Positions 23,786-33,122 of a DNA stretch of 34,821 bases are shown piece after piece. The stretch is from the NCBI GenBank assembly GCA_964244655.1, contig CAXTJU010000036.1:1-34821 (forward strand). The letters are read 5' to 3'. The notes under the pieces are model-generated. The model had not been told where the DNA came from, ran no database searches, and saw only the letters and a list, made by a program, of their open reading frames with translations. The position numbers and the translations under genes are program-made. Each line of letters opens with the position of its first letter. Position 1 is the stretch's first letter. Source of the stretch: LMUY01 sp964244655 (lineage in GTDB: Bacteria > Pseudomonadota > Alphaproteobacteria > Acetobacterales > Acetobacteraceae).

Positions 23786-26700
23786 TGTCCCAGTTCGGCT
23801 TCCTGCAACCCGAGTGGCCGGACATCTTCGCCGCCGCCGCGCGCGCCGAAACCCACACCCTCGCCGACCCGAGCGCCGCCGGGTTCTACGCCCGCCGAAC
23901 GCTCGAACTCGCCATGGCCTGGCTCTACCGCGCCGACCGCCGGCTCACCCGGCCGTACCAGGACACCCTCAGCGCCCTGGTGCACGAACCGAGCTTCCGC
24001 GCCGCCGCCGGGGAGGCGATCTTCTACAAGGCGCGCTTCCTCAAGGACATCGGCAACAAGGCGGTGCACGGCGACCAACCGTTCACCGAAGGCCAGGCGC
24101 GCACCGCCACCGGCGAGCTGTTCCACTTCGCTTTCTGGCTCGCCCGCACCTACGCCCGCGGCGACAAGCCCGCCGGCGCGCTCGCCTTCGACCCGGCGAA
24201 GCTGCCCCGCCCCATGGCGCAGATCGCCCGGCTCACCCTCGACCAGCTGCGCCAGCGCGAGGCCGAGCTGCACCAGCGGGACCAGGCGCTGGCGGACTCC
24301 CGCGCCGCCCACGCCGAAGCGGACGCGGAGCGCGCCCGCTTGCAGGCGCAGGTGGCCGCCCTGCTCGCTGCCACGGCGCCCGACACGCACGACTACGGCG
24401 AGGCTGCCACCCGCGACGCCTTCATCGACCTCTATCTGCGCGAGGCCGGGTGGGACCCGGACGCGCCGGACGTGGCCGAATGCCGGGTCACCGGCCTGCC
24501 CATCCCCTCCGGCGCCGGCCGCGCCGACTACGTGCTGTGGGGCGACGATGGCCGCCCGCTCGCCGTGGTGGAGGCCAAGGCGACCCGGCACGACGCGCTG
24601 CGCGGCCAGCAGCAGGCCAAGCTGTACGCCGACGCCCTGGAGGCCATGCACGGCCAGCGCCCGCTGATCTACTGCACCAACGGCTACGAGCATTGGCTGT
24701 GGGACGACGCCGCCTATCCGCCGCGCCGGGTGCAGGGCTTCCACAAGAAGTCCGAGCTGCACCTGCTGGTGCAGCGCCGCGGCACCCGGCGGCCCCTGGC
24801 GGACGCGGTGCCGAACCCGGCCATCGTCGAACGCCACTACCAGACCCGCGCCATCCGCCGCGTCGCCGAGACGTTCGAAGCCGACCGCCAGCGCCGCGCC
24901 CTGGTGGTGATGGCGACCGGCGCGGGCAAGACGCGCACCGTGATCGCGCTGGCGGACCTGCTGATGCGCTGCAACTGGGCCAAGCGCGTGCTGTTCCTCG
25001 CCGACCGCACGGCGCTGGTGAACCAGGCGGTCGCCGCCTTCAAGGCGCACCTGCCCGACTCCGCCCCGGTGAACCTGCTGACCGACAAGGCGGCGGAGGG
25101 CCGCGTCTTCGTCTGCACCTATCCCACCATGCTGCGCTTGATTGACGGCAGGCCCAGTGCTGGAGAGGGGGGCGAGCAGCGTCGCTTCGGCGTCGGCCAC
25201 TTTGACCTAGTGATCGTCGATGAGGCGCACCGCTCGATCTACCGCAAGTATGGCGCGATCTTCGACTGGTTCGACAGCCTGCTGGTCGGCCTCACCGCCA
25301 CGCCGCAGGACGAGATCGACCGCAACACCTACAGCCTGTTCCAGCTCGAAACCGGCGTGCCGACCGACGCCTACCCGCTCGCCGACGCCGTGAAGGACGG
25401 CTATCTGGCGCCGATGAAGGCCGTCTCCGTGCCGCTGAAGTTCCAGCGCGAAGGCATCCGCTACGACGAGCTGCCCGAGGACGAGCAGGAGGCGTGGGAC
25501 GCGGCGGAGTGGGGCGAGGAGGACGGCCCGCCCGACAGGGTGGACCCGGCGGCGGTGAACAAGTGGCTGTTCAACGCCGACACGGTAGACAAGGTGCTGG
25601 AATGCCTGATGACCCGCGGCCAGAAGGTCGAGGCCGGCGACCGCTTAGGCAAAACCATCGTGTTCGCCAAGAACCACGACCATGCCGTTTTCATCCAGCA
25701 GCGGTTCGATGCCAACTACCCCGCCTTGAAGGGCAGCTTCGCCCAGGTGATCGACTTCCAGGCGTACAATGCGCAAAGCCTGATAGACAGCTTCTCCCTG
25801 CCGGCCAAGGCCCCGCACATCGCCATCAGCGTGGACATGCTGGACACCGGCATCGACGTGCCGGAGGTGGTCAACCTGGTGTTCTTCAAGCTGGTGCGCT
25901 CGAAGACCAAGTTCTGGCAGATGGTCGGCCGCGGTACCCGGCTGCGCCCGGACCTGTTCGGCCCCGGCCAGGACAAGCAGTTCTTCACCGTGTTCGACTT
26001 CTGCCAGAACCTGGAGTTCTTCAGCCAGGACGCGGAGGCCACCGAGGGCAGCACCGGCGACAGCCTCTCCGCCCGGCTGTTCAAGACCCGGCTGGACCTG
26101 CTCGGCGCGCTGGGCGAGGGGGATTTGCGCCGGGACGTGGCAGGGCTGCTGCACGCCGAGGTGGCGGCGATGAACCCGGCCAACTTCCTGGTCCGCCGCC
26201 ATCGCCGCCTGGTGGAAACCTACGCGCAGCCGGAGGCCTGGGCGGCGCTGGACGAGGCGGCCCGTCACGCCCTGGCCGAGAGCCTCGCCGGCTTGCCGAG
26301 CGAGCGCCCGCCGGAGGGGCTGGAGGCCAAGCAGTTCGACCTGCTGGTGCTGAGCTTGCAGCTTTGCGTGTTGGGGCAGCGCGCCGGGTTCGCCAAGCTG
26401 AAGCAGCGCGCCATGGAGATCGCCGCCGCGTTGGAGGAGCAGGGCAGCATCCCCGCCGTGCAAGCGCAGATGGCCTTGATCCAGGAAGTGCAGGCGGAGG
26501 CCTGGTGGCAGGACGTGACCGTAGGGCTGCTGGAGGAGGTGCGCAAGCGGCTGCGCGGCCTGGCGGGCCTGATCGACCCGGGCCAACGCCGGGTCATCTA
26601 CACCGACTTCACCGACGAGATCGGCGAGGGCGTCGAGGTGGCGTTCGGCCGCTTCGCGCCACCGGAGGCGTTCGAGAAGTTCCGCGCCAAGGTGAGGCAT

Positions 26701-27142
26701 TTCCTGTTGCGCCAGCAGGACCACGTGGCGGTGGCGAAGCTGCGCACCAACCGGCAGCTGACGCAGACCGACCTCGACGAGCTGGAGCGGATGCTGCGCG
26801 ACAGCGGCGCCGGCACGCCCGACGACCTGGAACGCGCCAAGGCGCAGGCCGCCGGGCTCGGGCTGTTCGTGCGCTCGCTGGTCGGCCTGGACCGGGCCGC
26901 GGCCAAGCAGGCCTTCGCCGCCTTCCTGGCCGGGCGGACGCTGACGGGCAGCCAGATCGAGTTCGTGGACATGGTGGTGGACGAGCTGACGGAGAACGGC
27001 GTCATGGAGGCGGGGCGGCTTTACGAGCGGCCTTACTTACACCGACCTGATCGCCACTGGCGTGGAGGACCTGTTCACGCCCGAGGCGACGGGTGCGTTG
27101 TTCGGGGTGCTGGAAGATGTCCGCAAACGGGCGGCGGCGTAG
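23785..27142 (+). pseudogene. hsdR: Type I restriction endonuclease subunit with 3' frameshift
   Basis: ATG 23785 overlaps the hsdS stop (TGATG). Order of domains: DUF4145 helical domain (about 15-130), coiled coil (155-195), HsdR nuclease domain with Asp248 and Glu263-x-Lys265, Walker A MATGAGKT (376-383), DEAH box (479-482) with GLTATP, helicase C-terminal motifs SVDMLDTGIDVPEVVNL and VGRGTRLR. Near codon 1084 the sequence TTACTTAC (27033-27040) contains one extra TTAC. Removing it gives the expected ending TDLIATGVEDLF...LEDVRKRAAA and TAG at 27140-27142. As it stands the frame runs on antisense through the phosphatase gene to 27822. HsdR cuts and translocates DNA; the core is intact but the tail is replaced by about 260 foreign residues. 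Confidence 0.88.
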
Positions 27143-27816
27143 GTCGGGGCTCTGCCCCAAGCCCCGCTAGAGGACGGGGTCCTCTGGACACCCTCATGCA
27201 TAGGGGTGAAAGGCAGCGCCCTGCGCTGCTGGGCAGCCACGCCCCGCGCCGCCCCGACCTCGCGCGCCCTCCCGCACCCCTCCATGAACTCCGCCAGCTG
27301 CGGCCGCCGCTCCAGTTGCAGCGCATACAGCCGGTGCGCCGCGGCCACCAGCGCCCCGCCCCGCCCCAGCGCCGCGTCCCCCATCTCGATCAGCCGCAAA
27401 TTGGGCCACGCCTTCTCACGGATGGCATGGACCGCGGCCAGCACCGTGGCGGCGTCCTGCTCGGGCAGGGCCTGCGCGATCAGCAGGGCCATCGCGGCGG
27501 TGGAGCGGGAGATGCCGGCGTGACAGTGCACCAGCAGGTGCGCCTGCGGCCGCGGCTCGGCCAGCAGGTCGCGGCCGAACGCCAGGATCTGCGCCACGTC
27601 GTCCGGCTGCGGCGCGATCATGCCTGGCGTGTCCTCGATCACGTCGTCGAAGCGCAGCTCCAGCTTGGCGTGCTCGCCGAACGCGCCGAACGCCTCCGGC
27701 ACGGGTGCCGCCGGGTCCAGGATGGAGAGCACGTGGCTGGCGCCGAGGCTGGCATGGCCGTCCAGCTCCGCAATGCCGCAGACGGTGAGGCCGAAGGGCA
27801 GCAGTTGGCTGATCAT
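27037..27816 (-). CDS. Dual-specificity / tyrosine phosphatase family protein
   Basis: 259 residues from ATG 27816. The phosphatase signature HCHAGISRS is at 97-105 with nucleophile Cys98 and Arg104; Asp57 or Asp58 would be the general acid. The catalytic part and following helices (to about 195) match small alphaproteobacterial proteins annotated as protein tyrosine phosphatase. The last 60 or so residues have no family look and the frame crosses 106 bp into the 3' end of hsdR. The natural stop was probably lost when the hsd locus arrived. Cytosolic; substrate unknown. Confidence 0.75.
   Translation of the reverse strand: MISQLLPFGLTVCGIAELDGHASLGASHVLSILDPAAPVPEAFGAFGEHAKLELRFDDVIEDTPGMIAPQPDDVAQILAFGRDLLAEPRPQAHLLVHCHAGISRSTAAMALLIAQALPEQDAATVLAAVHAIREKAWPNLRLIEMGDAALGRGGALVAAAHRLYALQLERRPQLAEFMEGCGRAREVGAARGVAAQQRRALPFTPMHEGVQRTPSSSGAWGRAPTYAAARLRTSSSTPNNAPVASGVNRSSTPVAIRSV
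27166..27188. repeat. Hairpins between hsdR and phosphatase core
   Basis: AGAGGAC and GTCCTCT form a perfect 7-bp stem around GGG at about 27171-27187, just after a GGGGC/GCCCC hairpin. Both lie in the extended phosphatase frame and follow the hsdR stop, so they would be the terminator region of hsdR in the top strand. Similar GC hairpins are seen near 34527-34543. Confidence 0.45.
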
Positions 27817-27847
27817 GCGTGAGCTTAGCCCGGGGCGCTGCCCCGCG

Positions 27848-29044
27848 TCACATGCGGCGCAGCAGCCAGCACGCCAGCAGGGCGGAGGCGGCGGCCAGCG
27901 CGAACGGCGCGCCGGGGAACGTCACTGGCAGGCCCTTGGTGGTGAAGGCGTAGAACAGCCCGGCGGTGGCCAGCGGCGCCGCCACCGCGGTCAGCCCCTC
28001 GACGGCGGCCAGCAGGCCCTGCATCTCGCCCTGGGTGTCCACGGCGCCCTTGCCGGACACCATGGCCCGCACCGAAGGGGTGGACAGGCCGCCAAGCGCG
28101 ATCAGCATCACCGCCGGCAGCATGGTCCAGCCGGCCAGCGCCAGGGCCAGCACGCCGTAGCCGGCGGCCCCAGCGACGTAGCCCAGCACCGCGGTGTTCC
28201 GCTCGCCGAAACGCCCGGTGACGTGGCGCAGCAGCAGCCCCTCCACCACCGCCTGCGACAGGCCGACGGCGGCCAGCAGCAGCCCGTTCAGCTGCGGCCC
28301 CCAGCCGAAGCGGTAGCCGGTGAACAGCACCAGGCTGCTCTGCACCGCCGCCAGCCCGACCCAGGTGCAGGACCACGCGACCGCGAGCCGCCCCAGCGCC
28401 CGGTCCCGCGCCACCACAGCCAGCAGCTTGAACGGGTTGGCGCGCGCCCAGGTGAGCGGGCGGCGGTTCTCCCGCACCAGGCTCTCCGGCAGCACGAACA
28501 GGCCGAAGCACACGTTGGCGAAGGACAGTCCGGCGGCGATGAGGAACGGCAGCCGCAGGCTCCAGTGCCCGGCCACCCCGCCCAGCGCCGGGCCGATCAC
28601 GAACCCGGCGCCGAAGGTCGCGCCGATCAGGCCGAACAGCCGCGGCCGGTCCTCCTTGGAGGACACGTCGGCGATGTAGGCGGTGGCGGCGGCGACGTTG
28701 GCGGAGGTGGCGCCGGCCACCAGCCTGCCTGCGAACAGCCACCACAGGTTGGGCGCCAGCGCCAGCAACACGTAGTCGCAGCCGAGCCCGGCCACAGAGG
28801 CGAGGATCACCGGGCGGCGGCCGAACCGGTCGCTCAGCTCGCCCAGCAGCGGGGCGGCGAAGAACTGCACCATGGCGTAGGCCGCGATCAGCGCGCCGAC
28901 CCAGGGGGCGGCCTTCTCCGGCGGCAGGTGCGCCAGCTGCTGCACCAGGCCGGGCACGATGGGCGCGATGATGCCGACGCCGAGGGCGTCGAGGCCGAGG
29001 GTGATGAGGATGAAGGCGATGGACGCGCGGGGCCGGCTGGTCAT
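27848..29044 (-). CDS. MFS drug-efflux transporter, TetA-like
   Basis: 398 residues, twelve predicted membrane helices. Family signatures are clear: LGVGIIAPIVPGL in helix 1 (the TetA/DHA1 PVLP-type motif region), GELSDRFGRRPVIL in loop 2-3 (motif A), and GRLVAGATSANVAAATAYIAD in helix 4 (motif B/TetA-type). TetA-like proteins export drugs by proton antiport at the inner membrane; resistance is not proven by sequence, and many chromosomal members export unknown compounds. It is divergent from the next transporter with 68 bp between, and no TetR-type regulator is present. Confidence 0.85.
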   Translation of the reverse strand: MTSRPRASIAFILITLGLDALGVGIIAPIVPGLVQQLAHLPPEKAAPWVGALIAAYAMVQFFAAPLLGELSDRFGRRPVILASVAGLGCDYVLLALAPNLWWLFAGRLVAGATSANVAAATAYIADVSSKEDRPRLFGLIGATFGAGFVIGPALGGVAGHWSLRLPFLIAAGLSFANVCFGLFVLPESLVRENRRPLTWARANPFKLLAVVARDRALGRLAVAWSCTWVGLAAVQSSLVLFTGYRFGWGPQLNGLLLAAVGLSQAVVEGLLLRHVTGRFGERNTAVLGYVAGAAGYGVLALALAGWTMLPAVMLIALGGLSTPSVRAMVSGKGAVDTQGEMQGLLAAVEGLTAVAAPLATAGLFYAFTTKGLPVTFPGAPFALAAASALLACWLLRRM

Positions 29045-29112
29045 TGCCGCTTAAATGGTCCTGTCGTGCAGGATTGTCAGCAACGCGGCGGTCGGGCCGC
29101 CGTTCACAACCT

Positions 29113-30285
29113 GTGACCCGGCTGCCGCCCCTGCTGCGCTTCCTGTTGCTGTACGGCGCGTTGTTTGCAGCTTTCGGCGTGGCCTCGCCGTTCCTGCCGG
29201 CGCTGCTGCTGCAGGACGGGCTCACCCCGGGGACGCTCGGCATCGTGCTCGCGGCGGGCACGGGCATCCGCCTGCTAGCAGGCCCGCTCGGCGGCCGGCT
29301 GGCGGACCGGACCGGCCGCGCGCCGCTGGTGCTGGCGGGGTTCACCGCGGCGGCGGCGGTCATCGCCCTGGGCTACGTGCCGGCGCGCGGCCTGCCGCTG
29401 CTGCTGCTGGTCAGCGTGGCGCACGCGGCGGTGCTGGCGCCGCTGACGCCGGTGGCGGACGCCCTGGCGCTGGGCTCGGCGGACCGGGGGGACTTCCCTT
29501 ATGGCTGGGTGCGCGCCGCCGGGTCCGCGGCGTTTATCGCGGGCACGCTGCTGTCCGGCCAAGCGGTCGGGTGGGGCGGCCTCGGGATCATCCTGTGGCT
29601 GAACGCGGGCCTGCTGGCGGCGGCGGCTGGCGTGGCCGGGCTGCTGCCCAACCGGGTGGCAGGGACCGCGCCCGGCGAGCCTGCCGCGCAGGGCGGCGGC
29701 TTCGCCACCTTGCTCCGCATCCCGGTGTTCGTGCGGCTGATGCTGGTGGTGGGCCTGATCGGCGGCAGCCACGCGCTGCATGACGGCTTTGAGGTGATCC
29801 GCTGGCAGGCGGCGGGCTTGTCCGCCAAGCAGTGCAGCCTGCTCTGGGCGATCGCGGTGGCCTCCGAGGTGGCGGTGTTCCTGGCGCTCGGGCCGTGGCT
29901 GCAGCGCCTCGGCCCGGCGCGCGCCCTGGTGCTGTCCGGGCTTGCGGGCGTGGTACGGTGGAGCACGGCGGCGCAGACGGCCTGGTTCCCCGCCATGGCG
30001 CTGGTCGAGCCGCTGCACGGGCTGACCTTCGCGCTGCTGCACCTGGTGTGCATGGACGTGATCGGCCGCGTGGTGCCGGTGCGGCTCGCGGCCACGGCGC
30101 AGGCGTTCTATAGCACCATCGCGTTCGGCGCCGTGTCCGCCGCCGTCACCTTGGCGTCCGGGCCGCTCTACGGGACGTTCGGCGCCGGGGCGTTCTGGGC
30201 GATGGCGGGCATGTGTGGCCTGGCGCTGCCGCTGGCGTGGAGCATTCGGCTGCCCCGTCCGGCCGAGGCCGCCGCCCTTGCCTGA
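29113..30285 (+). CDS. MFS transporter (PPP/MFS_1-like family)
   Basis: 390 residues from GTG 29113, chosen because the first helix begins six residues later; the frame is open further upstream but without family character. Twelve predicted helices; GGRLADRTGRAPLVL gives motif A, LTPVADALAL and YGWVRAAGSAAFI in helices 4 and 5, and GLTFALLHLVCMDVI near the end are typical of the phenylpropionate-permease/MFS_1-like (nucleoside-permease related) family. Substrate unknown. Its start lies 68 bp from the divergent efflux gene, suggesting shared control. Confidence 0.82.
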   Translation: MTRLPPLLRFLLLYGALFAAFGVASPFLPALLLQDGLTPGTLGIVLAAGTGIRLLAGPLGGRLADRTGRAPLVLAGFTAAAAVIALGYVPARGLPLLLLVSVAHAAVLAPLTPVADALALGSADRGDFPYGWVRAAGSAAFIAGTLLSGQAVGWGGLGIILWLNAGLLAAAAGVAGLLPNRVAGTAPGEPAAQGGGFATLLRIPVFVRLMLVVGLIGGSHALHDGFEVIRWQAAGLSAKQCSLLWAIAVASEVAVFLALGPWLQRLGPARALVLSGLAGVVRWSTAAQTAWFPAMALVEPLHGLTFALLHLVCMDVIGRVVPVRLAATAQAFYSTIAFGAVSAAVTLASGPLYGTFGAGAFWAMAGMCGLALPLAWSIRLPRPAEAAALA

Positions 30286-30326
30286 CCGGAGTTGCCAAGT
30301 GCCTGCACCGACCCCTGGTTAACGGC

Positions 30327-31109
30327 ATGAACCTGTTCTTCTGGCGTCGCCTCCGCATCCCCGTCATCGAGCTGCACGGCCTGATCGCCGGGCGGGAAGG
30401 GGCGTTGAACCTCCGCTCCGCCGCCCCGCTGATCGAGCGCGCCTTCGACAGCGTCAAGCAAGGCGGCGCGGTGATCCTGGACATCGACAGCCCCGGCGGC
30501 TCGCCCGTGCAGTCCGAGCTGATCGCCGGGCTGATCCGGCGGCGGGCGGAGAAGAAGGGCGCACGCGTCCATGCCGTGATCGGCGAGGCCGGCGCGTCGG
30601 GCGGCTACTGGCTGGCCTGCGCGGCCGACCAGATCCATGCCAGCGCCATGAGCATCGTGGGCTCCATCGGGGTGGTAGGCGGCGGCTTCGGCTTCGAGCA
30701 GCTGATCGCCCGCTACGGGGTGGAGCGGCGGCTCTACACGGCCGGCGAGAACAAGGCGCGGCTCGACCCGTTCAGCCCGGAGCGCCCGGAGGACGTGGCC
30801 TTCGTGCAGGCGCTGATGACCGACATCCACGCCCGATTCAAGCAATGGGTCGCGGCGCGGCGCGGCGCCCGGCTTTCCGCCGACCCGGCGGTGTTCGACG
30901 GCAGCTACTGCCTGGGCGTGCGGGGGGTGGAGCTGGGCCTGGTGGACGGGCTCGCCACGGTGGAGGAGCTGGTCCGCACGCTGGGCGGGGAGCGCGCCCG
31001 GGAACGTCGCTTGCGTCCGCGGCGTCGTTTCTCGCTGGCCCGGCTGCCCCGGCTGATGCTGGAAGCGGCGGTGGATGCGGCGGAGGAGCGGCGGCTGCGG
31101 TTCCGCTAG
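30327..31109 (+). CDS. S49 family serine peptidase (SppA/SohB-like)
   Basis: 260 residues. The catalytic core is a ClpP-like fold: DIDSPGGSP (52-60), the nucleophile Ser91 in GEAGASGGYW, and general base Lys143 in AGENKARLDPF. There is a short N-terminal hydrophobic segment but no clear signal peptide. These peptidases degrade cleaved signal peptides or membrane proteins. Its basic C-terminus (RARERRLRPRRR) is followed by a helix rich in Ala and Glu. Starts 42 bases after the MFS stop, so probably co-transcribed with it. Confidence 0.85.
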   Translation: MNLFFWRRLRIPVIELHGLIAGREGALNLRSAAPLIERAFDSVKQGGAVILDIDSPGGSPVQSELIAGLIRRRAEKKGARVHAVIGEAGASGGYWLACAADQIHASAMSIVGSIGVVGGGFGFEQLIARYGVERRLYTAGENKARLDPFSPERPEDVAFVQALMTDIHARFKQWVAARRGARLSADPAVFDGSYCLGVRGVELGLVDGLATVEELVRTLGGERARERRLRPRRRFSLARLPRLMLEAAVDAAEERRLRFR

Positions 31110-31174
31110 CCAGCCGGGTCGGAACCATGCGGAGCGTCCAGCGTAGCCAGGTCCAGTCCAGCAATGAGGCAGCC

Positions 31175-32170
31175 ATGCGGGTCGTCGCTCTCGAAGAACA
31201 CTTCCTGGTCCCCGACCTGATCGAGCGCATCAGCCCGGAGGCCCTTGCCCGCCGCGGCATCCCGGCGCGAGGCGATGTTTGGAGTCCACTCAACAAAACC
31301 GACGAGATGGCCGAGGTCGGGCCGCAGCGGTTGAAGGCCATGGACGAGAGCGCCGTCACCGTGCAGGTGCTCTCGGTGGCGGGACCCGGCGCCGACCTGC
31401 TCCCGCCCGACCAGGGGCCGGGCTGGGCACGGGAGATAAACGACGCGATGGCGGCGGCCATCGCAGCGCATCCCGGGCGCTTCGCCGGGTTCGCCCACCT
31501 GCCGTTGACGGCGCCGGAGGCTGCGGCGGACGAGCTGCAACGCGCAGTCCGACAGCTCGGCTTCTGCGGCGCTCTGGTCAGCGGCTCCACGGAAGGCCGT
31601 TTCCTGGACGATCCCAGGTTCGAGCCGATCTTGGCGCGCGCCGAGGCGCTGGAAGTGCCGATCTATCTCCATCCCTGGATACCGGAAGCCCCGGTGCGCT
31701 CCGTTTACTACGACAACCTCCCGGACAACCTGTCCTTTCCCTTCGCTATCGCAGGCTGGGGCTGGCACGCCGACACCGCCGTCCACGTGCTGCGGATGGT
31801 CCTGTCCGGCGCGCTGGACCGCCATCCCAAGCTGCAGCTGATCGTCGGCCACATGGGCGAGGGGCTGGCGACCATGCTGCAGCGTTTCGACCAGGTGTTC
31901 GGCACTGTGCGCAAGACGCCCCGCAGCGTGAGCCAGACGATCCTCGAACAGGTCCACGTCACCACCAGCGGTTTCCAAACAGTGCCGCTGTTCCTGGCGC
32001 TGCTCGAAACCTTTGGCGCCGACCGGATCATGTACTCCGCGGACTACCCTTTCATCCCGAACGATGCTGGAGGCAGCTTCTTGAAGAGCTTGCCGGTCTC
32101 GCCGGTGGACCTGGCCAAGATCGCGCACGGCAATGCGGATCGGCTGCTTCGGCTGGCGCGCGCGACATAG
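31175..32170 (+). CDS. Amidohydrolase family metal-dependent decarboxylase (gamma-resorcylate decarboxylase-like)
   Basis: 331 residues. VALEEHF at the start supplies the metal ligands Glu7 and His9 by comparison with gamma-resorcylate decarboxylase, which begins the same way. The other expected ligands are His166 in YLHPWIP, His226 in GHMGEG and Asp290 in YSADYPF. The protein belongs to the ACMSD/amidohydrolase-2 group, which decarboxylates aromatic or related acids non-oxidatively with Zn or Mn. The true substrate is unknown. ATG 31175 has GAGG just upstream; an in-frame ATG at 31127 lacks one. The protein is cytosolic and stands alone between the S49 peptidase and the convergent gene at 32223. 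Confidence 0.85.
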   Translation: MRVVALEEHFLVPDLIERISPEALARRGIPARGDVWSPLNKTDEMAEVGPQRLKAMDESAVTVQVLSVAGPGADLLPPDQGPGWAREINDAMAAAIAAHPGRFAGFAHLPLTAPEAAADELQRAVRQLGFCGALVSGSTEGRFLDDPRFEPILARAEALEVPIYLHPWIPEAPVRSVYYDNLPDNLSFPFAIAGWGWHADTAVHVLRMVLSGALDRHPKLQLIVGHMGEGLATMLQRFDQVFGTVRKTPRSVSQTILEQVHVTTSGFQTVPLFLALLETFGADRIMYSADYPFIPNDAGGSFLKSLPVSPVDLAKIAHGNADRLLRLARAT

Positions 32171-32174
32171 GCAA

Positions 32175-32201
32175 GGCGGGGTCCGCCAGGGGAGGATTTT
32201 T
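32175..32201 (+). terminator. Possible terminator after the amidohydrolase
   Basis: GGCGG/CCGCC (32175-32179 with 32183-32187) form a short hairpin, and TTTTT follows at 32197-32201 after a nine-base purine spacer. It is weak but sits between convergent genes where a terminator is expected. Confidence 0.35.
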
Positions 32202-32222
32202 CAGGTACCTGCTTGTGCGGGC

Positions 32223-33122
32223 TCATCGGGCGACAAACACTTGGTCTGTCGCCCAGGACACCCAGACGTGCCGTGTCGCCAGCCAGTCCGCCCCCAGCAA
32301 TGCTCCAACGCTGCGCAGGGTGTGGATAGGAGCGATGGCAAGGTCAGCCGGGGCGGCGGGCAGGCTGCCAATTTGTACAGCCGGGAAACGCTGCGTATGC
32401 ACGGCCAAGCTGCCCGACCCGAAGCCGCGCACCCGGTCGGCCCCGCCTGCGGCCAGGCCCAACTGCACCATGCCGGGCAGGGTGAGCGTGGTCGCCGCCG
32501 TGCCGCTGTCCAGCTCCGCCTGTATGGCCTTGCCGTCCACCTGCATCGGCAAGGTCACCACGTTGCGCACGGGGCGCCAGGCGGGAAGCGCGGCATATTG
32601 TCCCGTCCAGGGCAGGAAACGCCCGGCGCACTCGGCCACCGCATACAAGGTCAGTCGGCCAGCCGGGATATTCAGGTCGAGGTCATAGGGCGAGAGGAAA
32701 TCCTGCCCGAGCAGCCCGGCAACCGGGTGGCCGGCCACCGTGCCGGGGATCGGCCCGACCACCACCGAGTCGTCCGCTGCCACCGTGCGCCGGCGCAGCG
32801 CCAGCCCACCCAGCGACAGCGAGGACGGTCGGCCCAACCGCCGGCGGTCCATCCCGCCGGCGCCCTGGATGTCGGTGCTCACCCACTCGTCCCGTGCCAA
32901 CTTCAGCCGGTCGGCCGCGGCCAGCCCGACCACGCTGCGCTCCGCCCCTGTGTCGAGCACGAACGGCTCCACGGTGCCGTTGATCTCCACCGGCACCAGC
33001 ACCAGCCCGCCGGCAAGGGACACGGCGACGCTCGCACGCGCCTCGACCTGGCAAGCGGCCAGTGCCGGGTGCGCCGAGGCCCAGAGCAGCGCCAGGCAGA
33101 CGGCAAGCGCGCGCGCCGTCAG
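32223..33122 (-). CDS. Two-domain retropepsin-like aspartic protease, exported; probable CTG start
   Basis: The frame encodes two aspartic protease signatures, DTGAERS and DSGTAATT, as in the paralogue at 1029-2009, and the second half ends LLGADWLATRHVWVSW, matching the other's GLGFFNGQRTWITY. Beginning at the only usual start, GTG 33023, the protein would lack any export signal. Going upstream, the frame reads LTARALAVCLALLWASAHPALAAC, an excellent signal peptide, and its first codon is CTG 33122, which overlaps the porin stop as CTGA. A CTG start coupled to the porin is therefore likely, giving 299 residues. Periplasmic; possible lipoprotein-like Cys follows ALAA. Proteolytic activity is inferred. 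Confidence 0.7.
   Translation of the reverse strand: MTARALAVCLALLWASAHPALAACQVEARASVAVSLAGGLVLVPVEINGTVEPFVLDTGAERSVVGLAAADRLKLARDEWVSTDIQGAGGMDRRRLGRPSSLSLGGLALRRRTVAADDSVVVGPIPGTVAGHPVAGLLGQDFLSPYDLDLNIPAGRLTLYAVAECAGRFLPWTGQYAALPAWRPVRNVVTLPMQVDGKAIQAELDSGTAATTLTLPGMVQLGLAAGGADRVRGFGSGSLAVHTQRFPAVQIGSLPAAPADLAIAPIHTLRSVGALLGADWLATRHVWVSWATDQVFVAR

Noticed and set aside
23479..27822. A single 1447-residue protein over hsdR
   Set aside because: The N-terminal 102 codons are hsdS in another frame and the C-terminal part is a frameshift read-through antisense to the phosphatase; family borders place hsdR at 23785-27142.
27825..29363. 512-residue reverse ORF across both MFS genes
   Set aside because: Alternative frame over the TetA-like gene with Arg/Gly/Ala-rich composition typical of high-GC shadows.
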